A DNA stretch of 64,000 nucleotides from Evansella sp. LMS18 (GTDB lineage Bacteria > Bacillota > Bacilli > Bacillales > Salisediminibacteriaceae): positions 1,612,001-1,676,000 of the forward strand of contig NZ_CP093301.1 in NCBI RefSeq assembly GCF_024362785.1, read 5' to 3'. A model generated the notes under the pieces. The model searched no databases and had not been told where the DNA came from. It saw only the letters and a program-made list of their open reading frames with translations. Below are positions 9,564 to 18,858 of this stretch, in pieces. Made by a program: the position numbers and the translations under genes. The stretch's first letter is position 1, and each line of letters starts with the position of its first letter.

Positions 9564-10690
9564 GATTTCCTCCACACCATTTTGTTTACTATTCCTGTAT
9601 AGCTCTGGATTAACTTAATTACCTTAGTGCTTACATTCTCATCCGTGTAATTCGGCACACTTTCTCCCAGGCTCCCCTGAGCATTCATCTCTACAGCCAT
9701 ATCAACAGCTTGAAGAACTTGCTCAGTAGAAATACTACCAATTACTATATTTCCCTTATCAAGGGCCTCTGGTCTTTCTGTGCTCGTTCTAACTGATACA
9801 GCTGGAAACTTAAAATAAGAAGCTTCCTCTGCAATCGTTCCACTGTCAGATACTACACAGAATGAATTCTGCTGTAGATAATTATAATCTGCAAACCCAA
9901 ATGGTGGTAAGCTTCTCACATTATAGTGAAATTTGAATCCTCTCTGTTCAATAAATTTCTTACTTCTTGGATGTGTGCTATATATCACAGGAAGATCATA
10001 ATTTTCCGCCATTGCATTAACAGCATACATTAAGGCCATAAAATTATCTTCATTATCGATGTTTTCTTCACGATGAGCTGATAATAGAATATATTTTCCT
10101 TTTTCTAATTCTAAAGTTTCAAGCACTTTACTATTATCAATTTTTTCTTTATTAACTTTCAAAACTTCAGCCATTGGAGAACCAACTACGTATGTTCTTT
10201 CTTTTGGAACCCCCTCCCAATTCAAGTAATTTCTAGCGTGTTCCGTATAGCATAAATTTACGTCACTTGTATGATCAACGATCCGTCTGTTAATCTCTTC
10301 TGGAAGATTTTCATCAAAACATCTGTTACCTGCTTCCATATGGAAAATTGGAATTTTAAGTCTCTTAGCTGATATTACACTTAAACACGAATTTGTATCC
10401 CCTAAAACAAGTAGTGCATCCGGTTGTTCTTGAACCATAATTTCATATGATTTTGTTAACACGTTGCCCATGGTTTGACCTAAATTATCACCTACTACAT
10501 CAAGGTAAAAATCAGGTTCTCTTATCCCTAAATTCTCAAAGAAAACTTCATTCAATGTATAGTCGTAATTTTGACCTGTATGAACAAGTATATGGTCAAA
10601 ATAGTTATCGTTCTTCTTAATTATTTCAGAAAGCTTTATAATCTCAGGGCGAGTACCCACAATTGTCATTAATTTCATTTTTTTCATCAC
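9560..10690 (-). CDS. capG: Non-hydrolysing UDP-N-acetylglucosamine-type 2-epimerase (CapG/FnlC group)
   Basis: The 376-residue protein carries the WecB/CapG signatures VGTRPEIIKLSE, HTGQNYDYTLNEVFFENL, LVLGDTNS, HMEAGNRCFDENLPEEINR and SHREEN-like LLSAHREENID. The wording HTGQNYD...LGIREPD is typical of CapG/FnlC, the third enzyme of UDP-L-FucNAc synthesis, rather than of WecB/MnaA. It follows CapE- and CapF-like genes in the order expected for the pathway. It would invert C-2 of the 6-deoxy L-sugar intermediate to give UDP-L-FucNAc or UDP-L-QuiNAc. Start ATG at 10690 follows GGGGACAAG. Confidence 0.85.
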   Translation of the reverse strand: MMKKMKLMTIVGTRPEIIKLSEIIKKNDNYFDHILVHTGQNYDYTLNEVFFENLGIREPDFYLDVVGDNLGQTMGNVLTKSYEIMVQEQPDALLVLGDTNSCLSVISAKRLKIPIFHMEAGNRCFDENLPEEINRRIVDHTSDVNLCYTEHARNYLNWEGVPKERTYVVGSPMAEVLKVNKEKIDNSKVLETLELEKGKYILLSAHREENIDNEDNFMALMYAVNAMAENYDLPVIYSTHPRSKKFIEQRGFKFHYNVRSLPPFGFADYNYLQQNSFCVVSDSGTIAEEASYFKFPAVSVRTSTERPEALDKGNIVIGSISTEQVLQAVDMAVEMNAQGSLGESVPNYTDENVSTKVIKLIQSYTGIVNKMVWRKS

Positions 10691-10699
10691 ACTTGTCCC

Positions 10700-11554
10700 C
10701 TATTTAAAATAATGTGGATAGAAATCTTTATGAGACTCAATCCAATCTTTCATTTCAGCTACCATTGTTTCATAACTAGGCACTTTAAATGAAAAGTCTG
10801 TTCTATTATTAATCAAAGACTTATCAAGCGATAGCTGATCACTTGGAAAAATCTCAATCTTATTATCTTTCATATATTTATTAAATAGCTTAAGCAACTC
10901 GTATTTACTAATGGTCTCATTATTGACCAAGTTATAAAGACCAGTTAGGTTTTCATTTAATGCTTGCTCCATGGCTTTTGCTAAAGTCAATGTGGTCACA
11001 CCACTCCATATAGCTTTAGTATAACCATTGATTTGACTCTCTTGCTTCATAAACCAATTGAATAGCCCTATTCCTTTATAGTTCATATCGGGTCCAATTA
11101 TTGAATTTCTAAAGGTTAGGTCCTTATTATTTTCCAATTCACCCATTGCTTTAGACCTGTCATAAAATGTCTCACCATCTCTCAAGGAGGACTCAGAATA
11201 ACTACCAGTCCTTCCTGAGAATACGCAATCTGTACTCATATGAATAATTTTTGTCTTCATATCTTTTGTCGTCTCACTCAAGAAATGCGGTAAATAACTG
11301 TTTAATAATACAGCATTTGACTTATTATTTTCCGCATCTTGATTTAAGATACCAATACAGTTTATTACTGCATCGTATTGACCTTCAATAATTATCTTCT
11401 CGAGATTTACAAAATTATTTATGTCTCCATTAATATTTTTACAATACTCCACTTTCCTACGACTGAAAGCAGTAATATCATGTCCACCTTCTTTAAAATA
11501 CATTGAAATAGTATGCCCCGCCATACCTGTGCCACCAAGAACTAAGATTTTCAT
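10700..11554 (-). CDS. RmlD-like NAD(P)-dependent sugar-nucleotide reductase (second step of L-FucNAc/L-QuiNAc set)
   Basis: The SDR-type Rossmann protein has 284 residues with GGTGMAGHT at the N-terminus, an STDCVFSG block and YDRSKAMGE (YxxxK catalytic pair), as in RmlD. It occupies the position of CapF/FnlB between the dehydratase and the 2-epimerase. CapF has about 370 residues because of a C-terminal cupin domain; that domain is absent here. RmlD-like reductases in this position are known from UDP-L-RhaNAc/L-QuiNAc pathways, so the final sugar may be L-QuiNAc rather than L-FucNAc. ATG immediately follows the dehydratase stop codon, with GGGAGG upstream. Confidence 0.8.
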   Translation of the reverse strand: MKILVLGGTGMAGHTISMYFKEGGHDITAFSRRKVEYCKNINGDINNFVNLEKIIIEGQYDAVINCIGILNQDAENNKSNAVLLNSYLPHFLSETTKDMKTKIIHMSTDCVFSGRTGSYSESSLRDGETFYDRSKAMGELENNKDLTFRNSIIGPDMNYKGIGLFNWFMKQESQINGYTKAIWSGVTTLTLAKAMEQALNENLTGLYNLVNNETISKYELLKLFNKYMKDNKIEIFPSDQLSLDKSLINNRTDFSFKVPSYETMVAEMKDWIESHKDFYPHYFK

Positions 11555-12577
11555 TTACAAGGCCTCCCAGTTCTTTAATTCTTCTTGAATGTAGTCTAAC
11601 TCAAGCAGTTTTCTCTTCACTTGCTCTATATTCAGCCTCTCTGTATTATGTGAATTATACTCATCTTCAGTAGAAAGCTTTTGATCTCCTTCTACAAAGT
11701 ATTTATCATAATTTAAATCTCTTTTATCTGCAGGTACACGGTAAAATCCGCCTAAATCCTCGGCCACTACGTGTTCTTCCCTTGTAAGTAAGGTTTCATA
11801 TAATTTTTCTCCATGCCTTGTACCAATTATTTTAATGTTATTATCGGCATTAAATAGTTCTTTTATCGCAATTGCTAAATCTCCTATAGTAGATGCAGGA
11901 GCCTTTTGTACCATAATGTCTCCTGCCTGAGCATTTTCAAAAGCAAATACAACTAGTTCCACGGCTTCTTCCAGACTCATTAAGAACCTTGTCATCGTTG
12001 GATCAGTGACAGTCAATGGTTGCCCTTTTTTAATTTGATCAATAAACAATGGTATTACAGAGCCTCTTGAAGCCATAACATTTCCGTAACGTGTCCCACA
12101 AATAAGAGTTCTATCTGAATCTACTGTTTTAGATTTAGCTACAAATACTTTTTCCATCATTGCTTTCGATATTCCCATCGCATTAATGGGGTATGCGGCT
12201 TTATCAGTTGAAAGGCAAATAACCTTTTTTACCCCCATCTCCATAGCACCAGTAACGACATTATCCGTACCAATTACATTTGTTTTTACAGCTTCTAGAG
12301 GAAAGAATTCACAAGATGGTACTTGCTTTAGTGCAGCAGCATGAAATATATAATCAACACCATGCATAGCATTTTTTACACTAGCTAAATCTCTTACATC
12401 TCCTATGTAAAACTTTAGCTTGGGATCCTTATAAACCTTTCTCATATCATCTTGTTTTTTTTCATCTCTGGAGAATATTCTTATTTCTTTAACATCAGTA
12501 TTTAGGAACCGTTTCATGACAGCATTTCCAAAAGAACCTGTTCCACCTGTAATCAATAATGTTTTATCTCTAAACAT
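11555..12577 (-). CDS. capE: UDP-N-acetylglucosamine 4,6-dehydratase/5-epimerase (CapE/FnlA)
   Basis: This is the first enzyme of the UDP-L-FucNAc route: it removes water across C4-C6 of UDP-GlcNAc and inverts C5. The sequence shows LLITGGTGSFGNAVMKRFL, RIFSRDEKKQDDMR, HAAALKQVPSCE and LSTDKAAYPINAMGISKAMMEK. The Met-x-x-x-Lys pair replaces the usual Tyr-x-x-x-Lys, as is normal in this subgroup. The ATG at 12577 (MFRDKT) matches the family N-terminus; a TTG five codons upstream is possible but poorly supported. About 340 residues is the usual family size. It is tightly coupled to the reductase gene. Confidence 0.9.
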   Translation of the reverse strand: MFRDKTLLITGGTGSFGNAVMKRFLNTDVKEIRIFSRDEKKQDDMRKVYKDPKLKFYIGDVRDLASVKNAMHGVDYIFHAAALKQVPSCEFFPLEAVKTNVIGTDNVVTGAMEMGVKKVICLSTDKAAYPINAMGISKAMMEKVFVAKSKTVDSDRTLICGTRYGNVMASRGSVIPLFIDQIKKGQPLTVTDPTMTRFLMSLEEAVELVVFAFENAQAGDIMVQKAPASTIGDLAIAIKELFNADNNIKIIGTRHGEKLYETLLTREEHVVAEDLGGFYRVPADKRDLNYDKYFVEGDQKLSTEDEYNSHNTERLNIEQVKRKLLELDYIQEELKNWEAL

Positions 12578-12601
12578 GCTTACTAACCCCAATCCTTAAA
12601 T

Positions 12602-13831
12602 CTATTTTCTACCAAACCAATAATCCATCCTGTCTAACAACTTATTTTTATCAAAAGTTTGCTTATAATACCTCAGTCCATTTTCAGACATCTGTCGCAT
12701 GTCACTCTTTGGCATACGGACCAATTTTTGGATATTTCCAGCTAGGTCTTCTACATTTCCAGCGTCACTACAAACACCTGCACCTGCTCTTTTTATAACC
12801 TTTTGTATTTCGCCATCTGCTGATACAATTATCGGCAGACCACAAGCTAGGCAAGATTGAGTTTTAGCTGGTAATGTAATAGCAAACACCTTGCTCTTTG
12901 ATAGACTAATCAAAGTCGCATCGCATAAAGCCATAATTTCCGGTATCCTAGTGGGTGGTTGTTTAGGAATAAAATTAAACATATCACTCAAATCTTCTTC
13001 ATGTATCATTTTAATTAACTTTTCTTTAAAACGTCCATCCCCAACAATGTTAAATCGTACCTTCGAGTCCGTTTTCTTTAATATTTTGGCGACCTTAGGT
13101 AATATATCTAACCCTTGAGACACACCAATGTTTCCAGCAAATATTATATTGAATATACCGTCGTCAGGAATTTCAATAACCGAAGTTTGATCTTTTTTTA
13201 CTGGTTTATAATAATCTTCGGCATACTGTGGCCAAAACTCCAATTTTTCAACTTCTACACCGCGTTCATTTATTGCTTTAATGAAACTTTCAGATGAGGT
13301 GAAAATTCTATCACACTTGTTATAAATGTAATCTACCATTAAACCTATTCCGTTAAGGATTTGCTTATTTTTTATCCCAGCCAAAATTTCAACATTTTCT
13401 GGCCACAAATCAGTCACATAGAGATAACAAGGTATTTTCCTCTTTTTTGAATACCAAACACCTGGTAATGCTTGAGTCATTGGAGAAACTTCAAATATGA
13501 AAACATAATCGGCTCTTAATCGGCTAAAAATCATCCAAAAGAACCCGGAAATAACGAATGATAGGTAATTAAGTGCAAGAGTTATCGAATTATTCCCTCT
13601 TGGTATAAGAGGAATTCTTATAATTTCAATTCCGTTATAGATTTCCTTTCGCCTTTTAAATACACCATAACCTTCATAATATTCACCTTGTGGGTAATTA
13701 GGTATCCCTGTTATTACTGTTACTTTATAGCCCCTTTTAACCCACTCATTGCATATATCATTGATACGAAATTGTTCAGGGTAGAAATATTGGCTAATAA
13801 CCAAAATATGTTTTTTCAATGTATTATCCAC
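12602..13831 (-). CDS. WbuB-like glycosyltransferase (GT4)
   Basis: The 409-residue GT-B transferase begins HILVISQYFYPEQFRINDI and contains TGIPNYPQGEYYEGYG, the signature opening of WbuB-type transferases that handle L-FucNAc in enteric O-antigens. Later motifs are IIFAGNIGVSQGLDILP, FNIVGDGRFKEKL and FAITLPAKTQSCLACGLPIIV. Its position right before the capE-capF-capG-type set supports transfer of the L-amino sugar made by them. Start is GTG 13831 or TTG 13819; the latter has better spacing from GGGTGG. Substrate assignment is inference from family and context. Confidence 0.8.
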   Translation of the reverse strand: MDNTLKKHILVISQYFYPEQFRINDICNEWVKRGYKVTVITGIPNYPQGEYYEGYGVFKRRKEIYNGIEIIRIPLIPRGNNSITLALNYLSFVISGFFWMIFSRLRADYVFIFEVSPMTQALPGVWYSKKRKIPCYLYVTDLWPENVEILAGIKNKQILNGIGLMVDYIYNKCDRIFTSSESFIKAINERGVEVEKLEFWPQYAEDYYKPVKKDQTSVIEIPDDGIFNIIFAGNIGVSQGLDILPKVAKILKKTDSKVRFNIVGDGRFKEKLIKMIHEEDLSDMFNFIPKQPPTRIPEIMALCDATLISLSKSKVFAITLPAKTQSCLACGLPIIVSADGEIQKVIKRAGAGVCSDAGNVEDLAGNIQKLVRMPKSDMRQMSENGLRYYKQTFDKNKLLDRMDYWFGRK

Positions 13832-13840
13832 CCTTCTGGT

Positions 13841-14710
13841 TCATTTTTCAGTCTCAAAAATAGACTCTTTAAAATTTCTAACTATATAATTCTTTTTATA
13901 ATCACTTAAACTTTGCTCATAAATAAGACTTCCAAACATCTTATTAATAATCCCAACCTTACGCCCCAATATACCTAATAAAGGATTAAATAACTTAATC
14001 AGTCTAATTTTCTTCCCACGTGCTTCTGAAATCAATTTGACCATGTCACTTGTTTTAACGTACTCAGCATTTTGCGGGAAAAATATGCCACTATCTTTGT
14101 TAGCAATTAACAATCGTAAAAACTCACTAAGATTATCAATATGAAGCATACTCCTCTGATTTTCTATGTTCGGAAAGATCGGTAATATCTGAGCTGCTTG
14201 TGCTAGTTTAGGATAATTCCCTTTAGACCCTTTACCATAAATCATAGGTGGCCTTATGATTGCAACTTTGAAACTCTCGTTCTCTAATAGTTTAATACCA
14301 TTCTCTGCTTGGAGTTTACTGTTACCATAAAAATTAGCAGGTTTTGGTACTGTTTTTTCATCTATAACCCTTGGTTTGTTTATATAACTACTATCCCCAT
14401 AAACAATAATACTGCTTAAAAAAATAAATTGTTTAACCCCTTCGTTTTTTGCCTTTTCAGCGGTTTCTATTGTTAAATCTCGGTTCACTCTATAGTATTC
14501 TTGTTCCATCTTAGGGTCAGGGCTTGAGTCAACATGAGCTATTCCAACGGTATGGAGTACTACATCGTATCCTTTAAAAGATCTTTGCTTCCAACTTTCA
14601 TCTCTTAAGCTAATCGTATCGATAGAATATTTTTCGGGATATTGGGATAACCATTTAATAAATGAAGTACCTACATAACTATTAGCGCCTGTAACAAGTA
14701 TCTTTTTCAT
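13841..14710 (-). CDS. NAD-dependent sugar-nucleotide epimerase/4-keto reductase (SDR)
   Basis: The extended SDR protein has 289 residues: VTGANSYVGTSF at the N-terminus, the catalytic FLSSIIVYG block and YGNSKLQAE (YxxxK). It resembles the small reductases that sit beside priming glycosyltransferases and reduce UDP-4-keto-6-deoxy-GlcNAc to UDP-D-QuiNAc or UDP-D-FucNAc (WbpV/WreQ/Preq type). The EpsC-like 4,6-dehydratase encoded upstream would provide its substrate. The start ATG overlaps the stop codon of the sugar-transferase gene by ATGA, so the two are translationally coupled, consistent with making the sugar that the transferase uses. Confidence 0.75.
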   Translation of the reverse strand: MKKILVTGANSYVGTSFIKWLSQYPEKYSIDTISLRDESWKQRSFKGYDVVLHTVGIAHVDSSPDPKMEQEYYRVNRDLTIETAEKAKNEGVKQFIFLSSIIVYGDSSYINKPRVIDEKTVPKPANFYGNSKLQAENGIKLLENESFKVAIIRPPMIYGKGSKGNYPKLAQAAQILPIFPNIENQRSMLHIDNLSEFLRLLIANKDSGIFFPQNAEYVKTSDMVKLISEARGKKIRLIKLFNPLLGILGRKVGIINKMFGSLIYEQSLSDYKKNYIVRNFKESIFETEK

Positions 14711-15366
14711 TTTAAAACAGTCTCCTCTTTAGTAGCAGCTATCTCTTTAACCCCTTGATTAATCTCAACTAAGGATTTGTTAAGGTATCTATTTTCACCT
14801 AACAAAACAACACCGACAGTCCTTAGAACAATTTTCAAATCAAGCAATATGCTAAAATTTTCAACATAATAAACATCAAGCCTGTATCTCTTAGCTAAAG
14901 TAAGGTAAATATTCCCACTCACTTGAGCTAATCCAGTCATGCCTGGCCTTATATTAAGCCTTTTCGAAATTTCCTCATCGTAATCTTTAAGGGACGCAAT
15001 GCGTTCAGGTCTTGGCCCGACTAAACTCATTTCACCCTTTAATACGTTCAGTACTTGGGGAATTTCATCAATCTTCGTTCTTCTAAGCAGCTTACCAATT
15101 GCAGTGACACGATTATCGTCACTCGTTACTTCTTGGCCTTTAACCATCTTTTCTGATCCTGGCTTCATCGTCCGGAATTTATACACTTTAAAGATTTGTT
15201 TATTTAGGCCAGGTCGATCTTGCAAGAAAAATACAGGACCTTTGGACGTACTTTTAATTAATACAGCTACTATAATCCATATTGGCAGAAAGGGAACTAA
15301 CACAATTAAGGAAACAGCAATATCAATTGTTCGCTTAATTAACCTTTGAAACTTTTTTCCTTTCAT
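14707..15366 (-). CDS. Priming undecaprenyl-phosphate sugar-1-phosphate transferase
   Basis: A short PglC/WcaJ-family enzyme of 219 residues with one N-terminal hydrophobic hairpin and the catalytic domain only. Motifs are YKFRTMKPGSE, KIDEIPQVLNVLKGEMSLVGPRPE (Asp-Glu pair and PRPE) and RPGMTGLAQVSG. It starts repeat-unit synthesis by transferring a sugar-1-phosphate to undecaprenyl phosphate at the inner membrane face. Its ATG overlaps the stop region of the formyltransferase gene (TAATG). The neighbours suggest the primed sugar is a 6-deoxy-amino sugar. Confidence 0.9.
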   Translation of the reverse strand: MKGKKFQRLIKRTIDIAVSLIVLVPFLPIWIIVAVLIKSTSKGPVFFLQDRPGLNKQIFKVYKFRTMKPGSEKMVKGQEVTSDDNRVTAIGKLLRRTKIDEIPQVLNVLKGEMSLVGPRPERIASLKDYDEEISKRLNIRPGMTGLAQVSGNIYLTLAKRYRLDVYYVENFSILLDLKIVLRTVGVVLLGENRYLNKSLVEINQGVKEIAATKEETVLK

Positions 15367-16190
15367 TACAATCCCTCAATTTCATAATCGACAGGAATTA
15401 AGTACCCATCGCTAAGTTTTATTTCACCGGCATTTTCATCTGTCTGTGCTGACCATATTCGATATGTTCTTTCTCCATCTTTATAAAAAGCCCCTGGATA
15501 TGGATGAGTAACAGCTCTTACCAATTTATCAGCTTCATCTATAGTCATACTACTTAAAATCTCACCATCTTCAGGCTTTCTCCCTGCCCATTCACTAGCC
15601 ACTTCATCATTTTGCTTTGTAAGTGAAATGTTGTTATTTACGATATCGTCCCAATATTCCCCAATAAGAGTAATATGCATATCGTCCACTTTTTGATAAA
15701 GTTCTGTTGCTGTTGTTTTTTGGTCTATTTTAATAACACCTTGTCCGATAATATCACCGGTATCCACGCCTTCATCCAACTTAAACATAGTGACACCAGT
15801 TTCTTTTAGACCTTTAATAATTGCCCAAGGAATTGCGGCTCTCCCTCTGCCTATTGGCAATAATGTTGGGTGCATTCCGATGCAACCGTGCGTAGGGGTT
15901 TCAAGCACGTCTTTTCTAGCAATTTGAGACCAACCTATAATAAATAACCAATCAATTTGATGTTCTTTTAAAGCATCGAGAACCACTTGATCGTTAATAT
16001 TATCAATCTTCAAGAGTGGCGCATTATTCTCCGCTGCAAATTCATCCAGGTAAATTCTGCCTGACTTATTTTGCGCTTTTTCATCTCTAAGTGTAATAAG
16101 TAAATCTAGCCTTCCATCAATACGATAGATTTCTTCTATGCAACTTAGTCCTAACTGTACACAAGTGGCAAATGCTATCTTTTTCTTCAA
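15366..16190 (-). CDS. Formyltransferase-family protein, probable sugar N-formyltransferase
   Basis: The 274-residue protein has the formyl-THF hydrolytic/transferase fold of Fmt and ArnA-N. The core is CIGMHPTLLPIGRGRAAIPW followed by LDEGVDTGDIIGQG. The catalytic His (MHP) and Asp (VDTGD) are in place. The Asn that normally precedes the His by two residues (NxH) is Gly here (GMH), which also occurs in cluster-associated relatives as far as I recall. It probably transfers a formyl group to an amino sugar exposed by the PIG-L-type deacetylase encoded just upstream. TTG start, with a GAGAGGATGAG stretch upstream. Confidence 0.75.
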   Translation of the reverse strand: MKKKIAFATCVQLGLSCIEEIYRIDGRLDLLITLRDEKAQNKSGRIYLDEFAAENNAPLLKIDNINDQVVLDALKEHQIDWLFIIGWSQIARKDVLETPTHGCIGMHPTLLPIGRGRAAIPWAIIKGLKETGVTMFKLDEGVDTGDIIGQGVIKIDQKTTATELYQKVDDMHITLIGEYWDDIVNNNISLTKQNDEVASEWAGRKPEDGEILSSMTIDEADKLVRAVTHPYPGAFYKDGERTYRIWSAQTDENAGEIKLSDGYLIPVDYEIEGL

Positions 16191-16211
16191 TCTTTCTCAT
16201 CCTCTCTTAGT

Positions 16212-16892
16212 CTAGAATCCACGTCTAAATGCACTTTCAAAAGCTTCCGCATAAACCATACCTGCTTGTCCTCCACGGTAAGCAGCTAAGCCTTTGATCG
16301 CCTCATTACTTCTAGGATGAGGATAATCTCTCATTACTCCGCGATATTGTGCTAGTGCCTTTATTTTCTCATCGACACTTTCTTCGCCAACTTCAACAAA
16401 AGTGTTCGGTGTAAATTGGTTCATTGTTTTGTTTAGGCCCCATTCTGTAGATGAAGGAACTTCCATAAAGAGTAATTCCTTTAATGGTTTGACATCATCT
16501 CTTCGTTGAAATAATCTTACTGCGGCTTGGCATGCAAGAGAAGTGTGTAAATGGTCATTATTTAAATCCGCCGGATGATGTGTAAATACAACATCAGCGT
16601 CAGTTTCAATAATTGCTTTTTCGATAAACTGTACAAGCTTTAAATGTGGAACCATATTAAACTCGATGTTTGGAAAGTCACCGGTAATGACTTTATCAAC
16701 ACCTAAAATATTCATAGAATTATTAACATCTTCATTTAATTCCTCTGTACTTGGCCGAAAGTTCCTTGCGTTAACATCTCCCGAAAGAATGCAGACGTTA
16801 ACGGAATGCCCTTCTTGTGCTAATTTATACATCGTAGCCCCTGCTCCTAAAACTTCATCGTCTGGATGTGCAATAACAACTAAATATGACAT
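16212..16892 (-). CDS. PIG-L/LmbE-family N-deacetylase
   Basis: The zinc-dependent deacetylase signature is complete: VVIAHPDDEVLGAG near the N-terminus and FTHHPADLNNDHLHT in the middle (zinc-binding His-Asp-Asp and His). About 226 residues is normal for the family. The ATG at 16892 is chosen because GCGAGG lies 7 nt upstream; an ATG 24 nt further upstream lacks a site. It likely removes the N-acetyl group from an amino sugar (nucleotide or lipid-linked) so that the next gene product can N-formylate it. The 160 bp before epsC contain a small GC-rich hairpin. Confidence 0.85.
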   Translation of the reverse strand: MSYLVVIAHPDDEVLGAGATMYKLAQEGHSVNVCILSGDVNARNFRPSTEELNEDVNNSMNILGVDKVITGDFPNIEFNMVPHLKLVQFIEKAIIETDADVVFTHHPADLNNDHLHTSLACQAAVRLFQRRDDVKPLKELLFMEVPSSTEWGLNKTMNQFTPNTFVEVGEESVDEKIKALAQYRGVMRDYPHPRSNEAIKGLAAYRGGQAGMVYAEAFESAFRRGF

Positions 16893-16998
16893 GTGTTTAC
16901 CTCGCTTATGCTTCATTTATTTTTCTTACTTTAGTTAATTAATACTTATTTGGGTGCTATTATCCAACCAACTATTAACTAACTAAGAACTGAAGATA

Positions 16999-17016
16999 AC
17001 CGGCCTTGCGGCCGGT
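16999..17016. terminator. GC-rich hairpin between epsC and deacetylase genes
   Basis: ACCGGCC and GGCCGGT pair around TTGC. There is no U-tract on the minus strand, so this may be an RNA-processing or attenuation element rather than a full terminator. Confidence 0.35.
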
Positions 17017-17052
17017 CACTTCTATTTCTTCTATCTTTAAATAACTTGAAAT

Positions 17053-18858
17053 CTACTTTGCTACTTCTAAGTATTCCAGTTCTCTAACTCTGAAATGTGC
17101 AATATCCAGGACATGCTCTCGAAGCTTTGCTATAGATACATTTTCAAACTCTTTTATAAGATCATAGATTACCGATACATTCACTGGTGGCGTCTTTCCT
17201 CTATAAATCATCGGATAGATCTGTTCACTGTGAACTTCATTTTCACCGAGAAGCTCTTCAAATAGTTTCTCCCCCGGTCTCATTCCAGAGTATTTTATAC
17301 CGATCTCTTCCTCACTAAAACCAGACAGCCTGATAAGGTTCTTCGCTAAATCAACTATTTTTACTGGTTCTCCCATATCAAGTACGAAAACTTCTCCACC
17401 TTTTGCAATAGCGCCAGCTTGGATTACCAATCTTGAAGCTTCCGGAATTGTCATAAAGTAACGAACCATATCAGGATGTGTAACTGTTACTGGTCCGCCA
17501 GCCGCAATTTGCTTTTTAAATAATGGAATGACACTCCCACGACTTCCAAGAACATTACCAAACCGTACTGCAACAAACTTAGTGTTGCTTACCATGTCCA
17601 TATGTTGAATGACCATTTCTGCAATCCGTTTTGTTGCTCCCATAACGCTCGTTGGATTTACAGCTTTGTCTGTGGAAATCATTACGAATGTTTTTACACC
17701 TGCTACATCTGCCGCTTCGGCAGTGTTTTTTGTTCCGATTACGTTATTTTTTACCGATTCGTGAGGATTTCTTTCCATTAACGGTACATGCTTATGGGCA
17801 GCTGCATGATAAACTACGTCAGGCCTGTATTTTTGCATAACCTCGTTCATTCGCTCTGCATCCTGAACGTCTGCTATTTCCGGCTCTATTTCAATCTCAC
17901 TGAATGTATTTCTTAATTCCATTTCAATTGTATAAATACTGTTCTCCCCATGGCCGAGGAGAATAATTTTCGCTGGGTTAAAATTGCAAACCTGGCGGCA
18001 AACTTCCGAGCCAATCGATCCTCCCGCACCAGTAACTAAGACTGTTTTCCCAGTAAGCTTGTTTGAAATAGCTCCAGTATCAAGCTGAACAGGATCCCTA
18101 CCGAGCAAATCTTCCACCTGAACATCACGCATCTGGCCTACAGAAATCTTTCCGGCCATGATATCTTCTACAGAAGGCATGATTTGCGTTTTCACTTTTG
18201 TGTTAACACATTGTTGGAAAATATGATTGATTTCTGATTTTTTCATGGAAGGAATCGCAATTATAATATGTTCAATATCGTGTTCTTCCACGGCTTTTTG
18301 AATATCCCTTGTTTTTCCTACAACAGGGCAGCCCATGATTTCAAGGTTTTGTTTTGAAAAGTCATCGTCAATAAACGCTACTGGGTGAAGCTCAGAACTC
18401 TCACTGTTTAACAATTGTCTAGAAACCATTGTCCCGCCAGAACCTGCACCGATAATCAGCGTCCGGGTTTTATCTTTATTAACAGCGAACTTAGTATCAC
18501 GGATGAGTCTCCATGAAAAACGTGAGGCACCGATAAGCAGAATATGCAGCATCCACGTGATTAGCAACGTACGCGTATAGATTCCCTGAAAAGCAATCAG
18601 CTGAATAAGCCCTGTTGAAGCAACAGATAAACTTACTGCTTTAAATATTGCGATTAGCTCCTGAATACTCGCATAGGTCCAAACGCGTTTATAGAGCTTA
18701 AAGAAATGTGCAAAGAAATGGTGAAATGCAAATAGCGCTGCTGAGCTTACTACAATGGCTAGAGGTACCATAACTGAAGAGGTGGTTAACAGGAGCCAGT
18801 AACTTAAGAAAATAGAAAATAAAACGATAATAGAGTCGACGAGAATTAATAAAGACAA
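17053..18858 (-). CDS. epsC: EpsC/PglF-type UDP-GlcNAc 4,6-dehydratase (membrane)
   Basis: The protein has about 601 residues. Four N-terminal membrane segments (1-110) precede a CoA-binding-like Rossmann domain (GAGSGGTMVSRQLL) and a C-terminal SDR dehydratase domain with TGAGGSIGSEVCRQV, HAAAHKHVPLME and STDKAVNPTSVMGATK (Met in place of catalytic Tyr, as in PglF). It makes UDP-4-keto-6-deoxy-GlcNAc, the branch point for QuiNAc- and bacillosamine-type sugars. TTG 18858 is the first conventional start, but it lies 24 nt after a strong AGGAGG (18888-18883). Family-like residues SSYRLRL are encoded upstream, so translation may begin at ATT 18879. A strong terminator precedes the gene. Confidence 0.9.
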   Translation of the reverse strand: MSLLILVDSIIVLFSIFLSYWLLLTTSSVMVPLAIVVSSAALFAFHHFFAHFFKLYKRVWTYASIQELIAIFKAVSLSVASTGLIQLIAFQGIYTRTLLITWMLHILLIGASRFSWRLIRDTKFAVNKDKTRTLIIGAGSGGTMVSRQLLNSESSELHPVAFIDDDFSKQNLEIMGCPVVGKTRDIQKAVEEHDIEHIIIAIPSMKKSEINHIFQQCVNTKVKTQIMPSVEDIMAGKISVGQMRDVQVEDLLGRDPVQLDTGAISNKLTGKTVLVTGAGGSIGSEVCRQVCNFNPAKIILLGHGENSIYTIEMELRNTFSEIEIEPEIADVQDAERMNEVMQKYRPDVVYHAAAHKHVPLMERNPHESVKNNVIGTKNTAEAADVAGVKTFVMISTDKAVNPTSVMGATKRIAEMVIQHMDMVSNTKFVAVRFGNVLGSRGSVIPLFKKQIAAGGPVTVTHPDMVRYFMTIPEASRLVIQAGAIAKGGEVFVLDMGEPVKIVDLAKNLIRLSGFSEEEIGIKYSGMRPGEKLFEELLGENEVHSEQIYPMIYRGKTPPVNVSVIYDLIKEFENVSIAKLREHVLDIAHFRVRELEYLEVAK

